This document shows, in pieces, positions 1 to 9,363 of a DNA stretch of 64,000 nucleotides. The DNA is from an uncultured Prevotellaceae bacterium (GTDB lineage Bacteria; Bacteroidota; Bacteroidia; Bacteroidales; Bacteroidaceae). Where the stretch lies: the NCBI GenBank assembly GCA_947166305.1, contig CAMVDV010000007.1:20982-84981 (forward strand). Reading direction: 5' to 3'. The translations under genes were made by a program, and so were the position numbers. The notes beneath the pieces were generated by a model, which saw nothing but the letters and a program-made list of their open reading frames with translations, was not told where the DNA came from and ran no database searches. Positions within the stretch are counted from its first letter, which is position 1. Every line of letters starts with the position of its first letter.

Positions 1-75
1 GCCGACGGCAAGGTAAGGCCCTTCACTTGCCAGCGCACATGCCTCGACTTCGAGACGGACGAAATACCGTCGTGA
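1..75 (+). CDS. C-terminal fragment of a protein of unknown identity, truncated by window edge
   Basis: Frame 1 reads ADGKVRPFTCQRTCLDFETDEIPS then TGA at 73-75. Confidence 0.4.
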   Translation, partial: ADGKVRPFTCQRTCLDFETDEIPS

Positions 76-123
76 CGCATCAACATCATCCCGATACAAC
101 GAAACAAACAAAAATCAACAACT

Positions 124-1032
124 ATGAAAGGAATCGTTTTGGCAGGAGGCTCGGGAACGCGCCTCTATCCCATCACCAAGGGAATCAGCAAGCAACTCAT
201 GCCCATCTACGACAAGCCGATGATCTACTACCCCATCAGCGTGCTTATGTTAGCCGGCATCCGCGAAATCCTCATCATCTCCACGCCCTTCGACTTGCCC
301 GGCTTCAAGCGTCTGCTGGGCGACGGCAGCGATTACGGCGTGAGCTTCACCTATGCCGAGCAACCCTCGCCCGACGGACTGGCTCAGGCCTTCACCATCG
401 GCGCCGACTTCATTGGCTCGGACAGCGCATGCCTCGTCCTGGGCGACAACATCTTCCAGGGCAACGGCTTCAGCAAAATGCTCCGCGAGGCCGTACGCAC
501 TGCCGAGCAGGACAAGAAGGCCACCGTCTTCGGCTACTGGGTGAACGATCCCGAGCGATACGGCGTGGCCGAGTTCGACAAGCAAGGCAACTGCCTGAGC
601 ATAGAGGAGAAGCCTGAGCACCCGAAGAGCAACTATGCCGTCGTAGGCCTCTACTTCTACCCCAACAAGGTGGTGGACGTGGCGCGGAACATCAAGCCCA
701 GCGCACGCGGAGAGTACGAGATTACCACCGTCAACCAGCAGTTCCTTGCCGACGGCGAACTGAAGGTGCAGACGCTCGGGCGCGGCTTTGCCTGGCTCGA
801 CACGGGCACCTTCGACTCCCTCTCCGAGGCTTCCACCTACATCGAAGTGCTCGAGAAGCGCCAAGGCCTGAAGGTGGGCTGTCTGGAAGGCATCGCCTTC
901 CGCAAGGGATGGATTGACGAAGAGCGGATGCGCCAGTTGGCTCAGCCCATGCTCAAGAACCAATACGGCCAATACCTGCTCAAGGTCATCGACGACGTCA
1001 GGCGCTACGGCACCGACTCCGAAGAACTCTGA
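124..1032 (+). CDS. rfbA: Glucose-1-phosphate thymidylyltransferase
   Basis: [46 protein letters not shown] is the classic RmlA N-terminus; full length 302 aa. Confidence 0.97.
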   Translation: MKGIVLAGGSGTRLYPITKGISKQLMPIYDKPMIYYPISVLMLAGIREILIISTPFDLPGFKRLLGDGSDYGVSFTYAEQPSPDGLAQAFTIGADFIGSDSACLVLGDNIFQGNGFSKMLREAVRTAEQDKKATVFGYWVNDPERYGVAEFDKQGNCLSIEEKPEHPKSNYAVVGLYFYPNKVVDVARNIKPSARGEYEITTVNQQFLADGELKVQTLGRGFAWLDTGTFDSLSEASTYIEVLEKRQGLKVGCLEGIAFRKGWIDEERMRQLAQPMLKNQYGQYLLKVIDDVRRYGTDSEEL

Positions 1033-1047
1033 CAGCCAAGCCACATA

Positions 1048-1123
1048 GGGCCTATATGCCCTATAAGGCCCACATGCCTCATTCGGCCTATTCAGCCTAT
1101 TCGGCCCATTAGGCTCATAGGCC
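1048..1123. repeat. Degenerate 9-bp tandem array (about 8 units, consensus YGGCCYATT)
   Basis: gggcctata tgccctata aggcccaca tgcctcatt cggcctatt cagcctatt cggcccatt aggctcata ggcc. Confidence 0.85.
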
Positions 1124-1131
1124 AAAAAGCA

Positions 1132-1162
1132 GGGCACACCCACAGCGGGTGTGCCCTTTTTT
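1132..1162. terminator. Bidirectional intrinsic terminator between convergent genes
   Basis: GGGCACACCC-(5 nt)-GGGTGTGCCC, preceded by AAAAA and followed by TTTTTT. Confidence 0.9.
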
Positions 1163-1195
1163 AATGCGAGAGCCCTTCTTATGAAAGGGGAGGCC

Positions 1196-2410
1196 TCAAG
1201 GCCCTTGCTTGATGCTGGCCGAGACAACGGCCGTCCCAGACTTTTCGTATGTGCCGTCCACCCTGATGCCTCGCGAGCCGGAGCCTGTGTTGGCCACGCG
1301 CACCGTGCCCGCCGTGACGTAGAGATTGCCTTTCACTCTGATGCCAGCGCAGCGCGTCTCTTCCTCAGTGATGGGGTCTTCGTACATGTCGCCCGTGGCG
1401 CGTATCTGGATGAGCGTCGGGTTGTTGTCCTCATTGATGGTGAGGTTGCCCGCCACCTGAATGCCTCGGCTGCCGGCACCGCTGGCCGTGATGTTGAACG
1501 TGCCGCCGCTGATGACCATGTCGGCCGGAGCCTTTATGCCCTTCGTGTCGTCGGCTGCCGCAGCAATGGTGAGGCTTCCGCCGTTGATGAAGGTCAGTCC
1601 GTTGTTTTCTTTGTCAGGGTCAGGCGTCACATCGTCGTCGAGAGTCTTTATCTCCACCTGTATGCCGTCGCCCATCTGCCCGCTGATGTTCAGCGTGCCG
1701 CCGTTCATCTTGAAGTATTGGCCGATGTGCATGGCATCGGAGGCAGCACCATTGACGGTGATGCGGCCCGTGCTCTTCTTCAGCAGCAGGTACTCCTTGG
1801 TGGCAATGCCGTGCTTTGCGTTGCCCGTCACCGTGAGCGAACCGCCGCCGCTCACTTCCAGGTGCCCCTTGCAGTAGAGGGCTGCCTTCTGCAATCCCCC
1901 GGCCATGTCGGCCAGCACGTTCTCCGTGCCGTTCACAAGGATGAGGTCGACGCGCTTGCCGCACTGGATGTCGATGGCCGCACCGCGCTGGCTTACCAGG
2001 TTGACACCGTTGAGATAGAACTTACACTTGAGCGGTCCGTCGTAGGTGAGCGAGCCGTCAGGACTCTCGCCCTGCACCACGAACTCCAGCTCGTCCGCCG
2101 TGTTCGTGCTCACCAAGTTGACATGGGCCGCATCCACGCTGGCTGTCACGCCAGGCGCATGGCCCAGGTCCACCATCGCCGTGTCGCCCGCAAAGGTGAC
2201 GCTCACGGTGTGAATGACTTTGATGCTGTCCACCGTGCTCACACTAAAGGTGTTGTCGCCCACGGTGAGGGTCTCGCCGTCGTCCGAGACCAGCAGTTCG
2301 GAGGTGGTGAAGCGTTGGCTATCCTCACCACTCCAGATGCGTATCTGCTCCTGAGCCAGCATTGTGTCGGCACAAGCCAAGAGCAGAGAGCAGAGAAATA
2401 CTTTCCTCAT
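1196..2410 (-). CDS. Secreted carbohydrate-binding beta-helix-like protein (Cthe_2159/DUF4353-like)
   Basis: Signal peptide MRKVFLCSLLLACADTMLAQ, then repeated GGSLTI/GIxVxGNLTI strand motifs. Confidence 0.75.
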   Translation of the reverse strand: MRKVFLCSLLLACADTMLAQEQIRIWSGEDSQRFTTSELLVSDDGETLTVGDNTFSVSTVDSIKVIHTVSVTFAGDTAMVDLGHAPGVTASVDAAHVNLVSTNTADELEFVVQGESPDGSLTYDGPLKCKFYLNGVNLVSQRGAAIDIQCGKRVDLILVNGTENVLADMAGGLQKAALYCKGHLEVSGGGSLTVTGNAKHGIATKEYLLLKKSTGRITVNGAASDAMHIGQYFKMNGGTLNISGQMGDGIQVEIKTLDDDVTPDPDKENNGLTFINGGSLTIAAAADDTKGIKAPADMVISGGTFNITASGAGSRGIQVAGNLTINEDNNPTLIQIRATGDMYEDPITEEETRCAGIRVKGNLYVTAGTVRVANTGSGSRGIRVDGTYEKSGTAVVSASIKQGP

Positions 2411-2464
2411 TGTCTTCTTTCGTTAGTTGATGTCTTCCGTAAGGGGGCTTTCCTGCCCGAACCC

Positions 2465-2920
2465 TTACTTCCTGACTTTGATTGTCTTCTCGCCCAGACG
2501 TACAACATAGACGCCTGCGGGCAGTCCCTCAAGGCTGATGTTGGCGCCCTTCTTCACGTTGGCGACGCTCACCAGTGCCCCGTTTGTGCTAAAGACACGG
2601 AGCAGCCCGTCGCTTCCTACAGCCAGTTTGCCCTCGCCGAAGGCCAGTTCGTCCGTCTGCTCGGGCAGTGCCTCGATAGCCGTAGCGTCGTCTGTCCAGC
2701 CGAACGTTATCTTTCCCAGAGCGGAGATGGGGATTGTGACGCTACCCTCGTCCGTCGTCACCACCATCTTGCTGTCCTCGAAGGAGATTCTCTGCACGAT
2801 GGGCAACGGAATGATTTGCTCCGAGCCTGTAGTGCCAATGCTGATGGTCCTTGTGTCGTCGGCCATCATCGTGCCACCCAACATCATGAGAAGGGCAGCC
2901 AGAATGTTTCTTGTCTTCAT
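2465..2920 (-). CDS. Secreted hypothetical protein with T9SS-like C-terminal tail
   Basis: Signal peptide; C-terminus GLPAGVYVVRLGEKTIKVRK. Confidence 0.7.
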   Translation of the reverse strand: MKTRNILAALLMMLGGTMMADDTRTISIGTTGSEQIIPLPIVQRISFEDSKMVVTTDEGSVTIPISALGKITFGWTDDATAIEALPEQTDELAFGEGKLAVGSDGLLRVFSTNGALVSVANVKKGANISLEGLPAGVYVVRLGEKTIKVRK

Positions 2921-2984
2921 ACCTTAACTATTATATATATAATGTATATGTGTTTTGCAAATAACTCTGCGGGATGCGAGCGCA

Positions 2985-3854
2985 TCAGAAGCTGAATTTG
3001 TACCCTACGTTTATGGCGTGTCGCTTCTCATCCTGCCGCACGACCTCGTTATCCTCAATGTCATAGACATAGAAGGTGGCGATATATGCCAGGGACACCT
3101 CGTGCTTCTTGCGGAACTTATAGGAGCATCCGGCACTGGCGCGCACCTTTTGGAGCAACATGTGGTCGCCTACGCTGACACTGTTGTGCGTCTCGGCCGA
3201 AACGAAGGGCGTGAAGGGGAAACGCTTCTTGTCGTACTCTATCTTTATGCGTGAGCGGAGCACCTGATCGGTGAGCCCCGGCTTCAGTTCCGACTCTTCC
3301 TCATAGGTATCTTCGGGCACGATGTATTCAATTTCGTTCCAGTCTTCGTCGAAATCAAGGTGCTTCACATAGGTCGTACGGTATTTCTGTTTGGTGACAT
3401 AGCGTGCCCTGCTGCGTGTCTGCTGATAGCGTTCGCGCAGAGAGACCTTGAGCCATCCCAGGAACTTCACGCTGCCCGTGGCCTCGGCGTAGAAGCGATG
3501 GCGCGGAAACCAGTACTGTGGCGTGAAATTATAACCGACGGTCCACTCGTCGTCGCCTTCCGTTCCTTCGTTCTTGTCCTTGCGTTTGTCCGGCCGGCAA
3601 GTGTAGAGGAAGTTATAACCCACGCCGAGCTTGAGGAACTTGAAGGGCTTGTAGCTCGTGCTGAGCCCTGCCGAGAAGCGCGACTTGTTCTGGGCTCTGT
3701 ACTCAAGGTCGAGCCCTACGTCCCACTTCTTCGTGATGGACTTCTCCAACCCCAGTTCCGTCCAGACGCCCACGTCGTCGTCTTCCGCCATCATGCAAGG
3801 CACGAAGTGCGGAAGAAAAAGCAGCAGGGCAAGTAAGGGCAGGCGATGTTTCAT
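2985..3854 (-). CDS. DUF2490-like outer-membrane beta-barrel protein
   Basis: Signal peptide, alternating amphipathic strands, terminal aromatic YKFSF. Confidence 0.7.
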   Translation of the reverse strand: MKHRLPLLALLLFLPHFVPCMMAEDDDVGVWTELGLEKSITKKWDVGLDLEYRAQNKSRFSAGLSTSYKPFKFLKLGVGYNFLYTCRPDKRKDKNEGTEGDDEWTVGYNFTPQYWFPRHRFYAEATGSVKFLGWLKVSLRERYQQTRSRARYVTKQKYRTTYVKHLDFDEDWNEIEYIVPEDTYEEESELKPGLTDQVLRSRIKIEYDKKRFPFTPFVSAETHNSVSVGDHMLLQKVRASAGCSYKFRKKHEVSLAYIATFYVYDIEDNEVVRQDEKRHAINVGYKFSF

Positions 3855-4567
3855 AGACGAGGCATCTTTGTCATTTCTTCAATACTGTTCCCACGGTCGG
3901 CAGGCTCGTCGTAGAAGATGCGGATGAGGCAGGCATCCTTCAGGAAGTCCACGAGTCCTATCTCGATGCGGTCAATCTTCAGGCCCGTACGCTTCTCCAG
4001 GTCGGCGATAAGCTCGGCGCGTTTGTCGGGAGCGATGAGGCTTACGTTGTCATACTTAATATACTTGCTGCAGGAATTGCTCACGAGCTTGCTGCTCTCG
4101 AAGAGCCATGCCATGCCGAGGAATACGAGGTTGACGAAGACGATGGTGACGATGCCGAAGCCATCCCAGTAGTCTGCCTTGGGATGATACTCGGCCCGTC
4201 CGAGCGCATTCACCACGCTCAGGGCGATGAGCATGAAGAGATATGTCATCTCACGAATGGGCACAGCCTCCGTACGGAAGCGCATGATGCCGAAGATGGC
4301 GAACAGTCCCATGGCGGCACCTATGTTCATGCCGTCGCCTTCCATCAGGCTTACGAGCAGGAAGATGCTCATGGACATGAGGATGAAGATGAACATATAG
4401 TCGCGTCGATGGCTTCGTGGGAAATAGAAGCAGCGCGCTATGAGTGTGACGGAGATGAGGTTGACCACAAAGCGCATCACCAGCGAGATGAAGTGCTGTG
4501 GGTCGAAGAGGGTGAGGCCTATCAGATTGCCCAGATCGTAGTTTATTTGCTGAAAGAATTCCATCAT
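3851..4567 (-). CDS. DUF4956 membrane protein
   Basis: Multi-TM N-terminal half; RMxFVVNxxSVTLIARCFYFPRSHRRDYMFIFILMSMSIFLL and GIMRFRTEAVPIREMTYLF motifs; 4-bp overlap with the downstream gene. Confidence 0.8.
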   Translation of the reverse strand: MMEFFQQINYDLGNLIGLTLFDPQHFISLVMRFVVNLISVTLIARCFYFPRSHRRDYMFIFILMSMSIFLLVSLMEGDGMNIGAAMGLFAIFGIMRFRTEAVPIREMTYLFMLIALSVVNALGRAEYHPKADYWDGFGIVTIVFVNLVFLGMAWLFESSKLVSNSCSKYIKYDNVSLIAPDKRAELIADLEKRTGLKIDRIEIGLVDFLKDACLIRIFYDEPADRGNSIEEMTKMPRL

Positions 4568-4598
4568 AGGTTATTTGTTTTGCTTTATGTTTATTTCT

Positions 4599-5456
4599 TT
4601 ATCCTTGTAGTCTTTGTCCGGCAAGCTTGCTGAATGTGACGAGCCGCTCGCGGAAGTTGTTCTTCTTGATGCCTTTGTTTGTCAGGACTGTGCCGATGCA
4701 GTATTTGCTGAAGCCGCTAGGCTTGATGCGGAGCTCGCGGAGGATGTCGAGCACAGGGCTGTAGACGTTGCCGTCACGTTTCAGCTCTACGATGACAAGC
4801 CCCCCGACGTTTGCGTCGCTGCCCGTCTCCAGGTTGTGGAACTGGACGTCGTAGTCGATGGTGAGGCGTTCGGTCTTGCCGTAGTTGACGAGCGTGATGC
4901 GGTGGAACTGGTTGCGGACTGTGGGGTGGAGGTCTGCGAGGCTGAGTTTGACACGCTCTTGGAGGAACTCTTCATTGCCGTTCCCTCCCGTTATCTCCTG
5001 GCTTGGCACCTCCACTCTCTTCTTCTTCGTGCGGCCGTGATTGTTCTTCGTCTTCACCTCGAGGAAGGTGGTGTTGCTGTCCATGTAAGTGCGGACGCGC
5101 ACCTTTTGCCTCGGGCTTCGGCCGTTGTGGTGTGTCAGATAGAAGATATGCCCTTCGGTGTCCCAGTACGTCGTCATGTAGTTTGCCACCATGCTTCCGT
5201 TGAGCAGCTGGGCATAGTACTTTCCTTGCGCCAATTCCAACAGGCGGGCGAGCGTCTGCTTGTTGGTCACGAACTTTGTGTCCGTTCGGTTCATGAGACG
5301 TATCTCCTTCATTTCCTCCAGCGTGATGGGCTTCAGATTGGCAAGAAGAGCGTCTATGCGGGCGTCTATATCCATCTTTTTTTGCATTCTTCGGTACAAA
5401 TGTAGGTTTTTTTTCGTAAATATGGACGTGTTGCTTTGTTTTTTTAACAAAAACAT
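4599..5456 (-). CDS. Polyphosphate polymerase (VTC) domain protein
   Basis: NRTDTKFVTNKQTLARLL, YWDTEGHIFYLTHHNGRSPRQKVRVRTYMDSNTTFLEVKTKNNHGRTKKKRV are VTC-type motifs. The start may be internal (MQKKMDIDARIDALL). Confidence 0.85.
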   Translation of the reverse strand: MFLLKKQSNTSIFTKKNLHLYRRMQKKMDIDARIDALLANLKPITLEEMKEIRLMNRTDTKFVTNKQTLARLLELAQGKYYAQLLNGSMVANYMTTYWDTEGHIFYLTHHNGRSPRQKVRVRTYMDSNTTFLEVKTKNNHGRTKKKRVEVPSQEITGGNGNEEFLQERVKLSLADLHPTVRNQFHRITLVNYGKTERLTIDYDVQFHNLETGSDANVGGLVIVELKRDGNVYSPVLDILRELRIKPSGFSKYCIGTVLTNKGIKKNNFRERLVTFSKLAGQRLQG

Positions 5457-5517
5457 ATACTTTTGCTAAAGAAATACTACGAAAAGTTAAGTTTCAAACC
5501 ACTTAAATCAAACAAAT

Positions 5518-6078
5518 ATGATTGACGTTAAGGAAACCCTCGGTCTGGCCGAGGAGAAGATGGAAGAGGCAGTGATGTACCTCGAAGAGGCTTTGGCGCA
5601 CATCCGCGCAGGCAAGGCCAACGTGAAGATTCTTGATGGCATCCGTGTGGACAGCTACGGCAGTCTGGTGCCGCTGAACCAGGTTGCGGCCGTCAACGCT
5701 CCCGATGCGCGCTCCATCACTATCAAGCCTTGGGACAAGAGTATGTTCCGCCCCATCGAGAAGGCTATCATAGACAGCAACGTGGGCATCACTCCCGAGA
5801 ACAACGGCGAGATTATCCGCCTGGGCATCCCGCCCCTGACGGAGGAAAGGCGCAAGCAACTTGTCAAGCAGTGCGGCAAGGAGGCGGAGCAAGCCAAGGT
5901 GAGTGTGCGCAACACGCGCCGCGAAATCATCGAAAAGCTGAAGAAGGGCATCAAGGACGGCCTTTCGGAGGACCTGGAAAAGGACGCCGAGGCCGACATG
6001 CAGAAGATGCATGACAAGTTCATCAAGAAGGTCGACGAGCTGTACGCCGCTAAGGAAAAGGAGATAATGACCGTCTGA
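5518..6078 (+). CDS. frr: Ribosome recycling factor
   Basis: Full-length 186 aa with [38 protein letters not shown]. Confidence 0.97.
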   Translation: MIDVKETLGLAEEKMEEAVMYLEEALAHIRAGKANVKILDGIRVDSYGSLVPLNQVAAVNAPDARSITIKPWDKSMFRPIEKAIIDSNVGITPENNGEIIRLGIPPLTEERRKQLVKQCGKEAEQAKVSVRNTRREIIEKLKKGIKDGLSEDLEKDAEADMQKMHDKFIKKVDELYAAKEKEIMTV

Positions 6079-7013
6079 TGCGCGGCCTTGTCGTTAGGAC
6101 CACCGGCAGTTGGTACACCGTTAGGACAGATGGCGGCGCGCTGCTCGACTGCAAGGTGAAGGGTTCGTTCCGGCTCAAAGGCATCAGGAGCACCAACCCC
6201 GTTGCCGTGGGCGACCGCGTGAGCGTGGTGCCTGGCGCCGACGGGCAGACTGCGCTGATCGACGGCATTGAGGACCGCCGGAACTACATCATCCGTAAGG
6301 CCTCCAACCTGTCGAAGCAGAGCCACATCATCGCAGCCAATGTGGACATGGCGGCTTTGATTGTCACCATCGCCCACCCCGAGACGAGCACTACCTTCAT
6401 TGACCGCTTCCTGGCAAGCGCCGAGGCGTATCGCGTCCCCGTGCTCCTTGTCTTCAACAAGGCCGACCTCTATGGGCCGGAAGAGCAGAGGCTGCTCGAG
6501 CAAACGATGGCGCTCTACCAGGGCATAGGCTACACCTGTCTGTCCTGCTCGGCCGAGACCGGCAGCGGCATCGACGCGCTGCGGGCGGAGCTGACGGGCA
6601 GGACGACCCTGCTGAGCGGCAACAGCGGCGTGGGGAAGAGCACACTGCTCAACCTGCTGGTGCCCGATGCGGAGGCAAAGACCGCCGAAATCAGCGCGGC
6701 TCACGACTCGGGGATGCACACCACCACCTTCTCGCAGATGTACTTCATGGCAGAGGGCGGTTCGCTCATCGACACGCCGGGCATCAAGGGATTCGGCACG
6801 TTCGACATGGAGCCGGAAGAGGTCTCGCACTACTTCCGCGAGATATTCCGCACGTCGGAAAACTGTCGGTTCGGCAACTGCACGCACACCCACGAGCCGG
6901 GCTGCGCCGTCCTCGAGGCCGTGGCCAACGGGACGATTGCCGAAACGCGCTTCGCCAGCTACCTATCCATGCTCGAGGACAAGGAGGAGGGCAAGTACCG
7001 AAGCGCATTCTGA
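6078..7013 (+). CDS. rsgA: Small ribosomal subunit biogenesis GTPase RsgA
   Basis: [24 protein letters not shown] and C-terminal zinc motif [14 protein letters not shown]; overlaps the frr stop (TGATG). Confidence 0.96.
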   Translation: MRGLVVRTTGSWYTVRTDGGALLDCKVKGSFRLKGIRSTNPVAVGDRVSVVPGADGQTALIDGIEDRRNYIIRKASNLSKQSHIIAANVDMAALIVTIAHPETSTTFIDRFLASAEAYRVPVLLVFNKADLYGPEEQRLLEQTMALYQGIGYTCLSCSAETGSGIDALRAELTGRTTLLSGNSGVGKSTLLNLLVPDAEAKTAEISAAHDSGMHTTTFSQMYFMAEGGSLIDTPGIKGFGTFDMEPEEVSHYFREIFRTSENCRFGNCTHTHEPGCAVLEAVANGTIAETRFASYLSMLEDKEEGKYRSAF

Positions 7014-7020
7014 CAGGCGA

Positions 7021-7098
7021 TGTCCGTTGCTTCATCATCATGAAGCAATTGCTGCATCATGTATAAGCAATTGCTGCAACATGATGAAGCAATGAGAA
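7021..7098. repeat. 22-bp-period array, AAGCAATTGCT family
   Basis: AAGCAATTGCTGCATCATGTAT (7043-7064), AAGCAATTGCTGCAACATGATG (7065-7086), partial third unit; degenerate unit at 7021-7042. Confidence 0.8.
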
Positions 7099-7136
7099 CC
7101 CTACAGGGTTTTGGGAAAGACAAAATGCTGAAGAAA

Positions 7137-7937
7137 ATGGAAAAGCTTAATGTCATAAAGGTAGGAGGCGGCGTAGTGGAGAATGCCGCCTCGCTCAGTT
7201 TGCTCCTGGAGCAGTTCGCGCAGATGCCCGGCCGCAAGGTCCTGGTGCATGGCGGCGGACGGTTGGCCACGTCGGTGGCAGCCAGCCTCGGCATCGAGAG
7301 CCGCATGGTGGGCGGACGGCGCATTACCGACGAGGAGATGCTCCGCGTGGTGACGATGGTCTATGGCGGCCTCGTGAACAAGAACATCGTGGCCGGACTG
7401 CAGGCAAAGGGCGTCGCTGCCATCGGGCTGACGGGCGCCGACGGCGACATCATCCGCAGCCATCGCCGGCCACCCAAGCGCGTCAGGATGGACAACGGCA
7501 CGGAGCAGACGGTGGACTTCGGTTTCGTGGGCGACGTCGACAAAGTGGATGCCGGGCTTCTCTCCCAGCTCATCGAGGCCGGACGCGTGCCCGTCATCGC
7601 TCCACTCACGCACGACGGCCGGGGGAATATCCTCAACACCAATGCCGACACCATCGCCTCGTCCGTAGCCATCGCCCTCGCCGAGCACTACGACACCACG
7701 CTCACCTTCTGCTTCGAAAAGGCCGGAGTGCTCCGCGATGCCGACGACGACGGCAGTGTCATCCCGCTCATCACGGAGGAACAGGCTGCCGGACTCGTCC
7801 GCGACGGCATCATCTCCGGCGGCATGATACCGAAGATAGAGAACGCCTTCAGTGCCATCCGCAGGGGCGTCGGGCAGGTCGTCATCACACACTCCGAGGA
7901 CATCGGCGGACATCACGGAACGATGTTGAAAAGTTGA
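7137..7937 (+). CDS. argB: Acetylglutamate kinase
   Basis: MEKLNVIKVGGGVVEN, VLVHGGG, NTNADTIASSVAIAL. ATG at 7137 preferred over the ORF-track start at 7059, which lies in a repeat. Confidence 0.93.
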   Translation: MEKLNVIKVGGGVVENAASLSLLLEQFAQMPGRKVLVHGGGRLATSVAASLGIESRMVGGRRITDEEMLRVVTMVYGGLVNKNIVAGLQAKGVAAIGLTGADGDIIRSHRRPPKRVRMDNGTEQTVDFGFVGDVDKVDAGLLSQLIEAGRVPVIAPLTHDGRGNILNTNADTIASSVAIALAEHYDTTLTFCFEKAGVLRDADDDGSVIPLITEEQAAGLVRDGIISGGMIPKIENAFSAIRRGVGQVVITHSEDIGGHHGTMLKS

Positions 7938-7970
7938 AAAGTTAAAAGGTTAAAAAGTTAAAAGGGGAAA
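7924..7970. repeat. 8-bp word array GTTRAAAA covering the argB stop codon
   Basis: gttgaaaagttgaaaagttaaaaggttaaaaagttaaaagg. Confidence 0.85.
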
Positions 7971-8056
7971 CATTAACCCCCCAAGCCCTCACCTCAAAAA
8001 AAATTCACCCTTACCTGTAACTTTTTGCGTGCTGAATCGTCTATATTAACAGAGAG

Positions 8057-8554
8057 ATGGAAAACATCAGCTTCCGGACCACCGTTTTGCCGCTGAGCGA
8101 CAGGCTCTTCCGCCTGGCTCTGCGCATCACGATGAACAAGGCAGAGGCCGAAGACGTGGTGCAGGACACGCTCCTCCGAGTGTGGGAGTGCCGCGGACAA
8201 TGGGAGCAGATAGGCAGTCTCGAAGCCTTCGCCATCGCCACCTGCCGCAACCGCGCACTCGACGTCAGTAAGCGTGCCGGACGAAACGCTCGCTCGCTCG
8301 ACGAGATAGACGGCGGCCAACGCTCAACGGCCAACGCTCAATCAGAGCTGGAGGCACGCGAAGAAATCTCTCTCATCCGCCGTCTCATGGACGAACTCCC
8401 CGAGCTGCAACGCACCATCATGCTGCTGCGCGACATCGAAGGACAGTCGTATCAGGAGATTGCCCAAGCCCTCAGCATCAGCGAGACACAGGTGAAGGTC
8501 TATCTCCACCGCGCCCGGACGAAGATCAGAGACGGATTAGGGAATAGAGATTAG
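8057..8554 (+). CDS. ECF-type RNA polymerase sigma factor
   Basis: Region 2 EAEDVVQDTLLRVWE; region 4 LRDIEGQSYQEIAQALSISETQVKVYLHRARTKIR. Confidence 0.95.
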   Translation: MENISFRTTVLPLSDRLFRLALRITMNKAEAEDVVQDTLLRVWECRGQWEQIGSLEAFAIATCRNRALDVSKRAGRNARSLDEIDGGQRSTANAQSELEAREEISLIRRLMDELPELQRTIMLLRDIEGQSYQEIAQALSISETQVKVYLHRARTKIRDGLGNRD

Positions 8555-8592
8555 GGATTGTTGGATTAGAGATTAGGGATTAGGGAATAGGG
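8534..8592. repeat. GATTAGGGA/GAATAGGG short-word array covering the sigma-factor stop codon
   Basis: gattagggaatagagattagggattgttggattagagattagggattagggaataggg. Confidence 0.8.
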
Positions 8593-8684
8593 CTTGGCTG
8601 ATTCGGCCTGTAGGAACGCGCCGTGGTGCGTCCGCCACCCGAGGATTAGAGACTGAAGCATCAAAAATTCTTCAAATAAGGAAA

Positions 8685-9170
8685 ATGGATTACAAATACA
8701 TAGAACAGCTGTTGGAGCGATACTGGGAGTGCCAGACGACGCTCGAGGAGGAGGCCATCCTGCGCAACTTCTTCCGTCAGGACGACGTGCCCGCAAGCCT
8801 TCTGCCCTATCGCCAGCTCTTTGCCGAGCAAGATGCACTGGCCGAGGAGCACCTCAGCGAAGGCTTTGCCGAGAAGATGCTGCAGCTCGTGGGAGAAGAC
8901 ACCGCCACGCAGGTGTGCAAGGCTCGCCGCCTCACCATCATGCGCCGCCTGCGTCCCTTCTACAGGGCAGCCGCTGCCATCGCCATCCTCCTCACCATCG
9001 GCGACGCAGCACAGCAAAGCTTCACCAACGACGAAGCAGCCGAGGTGGAACAAATGGCTGAGAGCGTCGCCGGCGACACCCTGCGAGGCATCACCACAGA
9101 CCAGCCCGAGAGGCAGGCTGCAGCCCTCGCCACCAGCACGGCCGACTCGCTCGATGCCAAGACACGCTGA
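8685..9170 (+). CDS. Putative membrane partner of the ECF sigma factor (anti-sigma-like)
   Basis: Immediately downstream of the sigma gene; one hydrophobic segment (FYRAAAAIAILLTIGDAA) after a cytoplasmic-type N-terminus. Confidence 0.55.
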   Translation: MDYKYIEQLLERYWECQTTLEEEAILRNFFRQDDVPASLLPYRQLFAEQDALAEEHLSEGFAEKMLQLVGEDTATQVCKARRLTIMRRLRPFYRAAAAIAILLTIGDAAQQSFTNDEAAEVEQMAESVAGDTLRGITTDQPERQAAALATSTADSLDAKTR

Positions 9171-9238
9171 ATCATTTCTTTTTTCATTTATACTTGCATA
9201 TTAAAACAATCATTTCTCAGTACACCTGTAGAAGCAGG

Positions 9239-9270
9239 AAAGGGCAACCGTGAGGCTGCCCTTTTTTCTG
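9239..9270 (+). terminator. Intrinsic terminator
   Basis: AGGGCAACC...GGCTGCCCTTTTTT. Confidence 0.65.
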
Positions 9271-9363
9271 TGACTTCCTGCAAGATGTCTGTAAAGACAA
9301 AGGCCAGGAGCACTCCCGGGGACTGCCACGGTTCCTCCTGCCGAAGGGGATGAAACAAAAAAA

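Noticed and set aside
1151-2995. 614-aa plus-strand ORF opposite the beta-helix and tail-protein genes
   Set aside because: Spans two well-supported minus-strand genes and their gap; antisense open frame from GC-biased codon use, no recognisable domain.
5655-6893. 412-aa minus-strand ORF across frr and rsgA
   Set aside because: Antisense to two conserved genes; no family motifs.
8541-8592. Telomere-like GATTAGGG words
   Set aside because: Internal, degenerate and intergenic; better grouped with the other short-word arrays.
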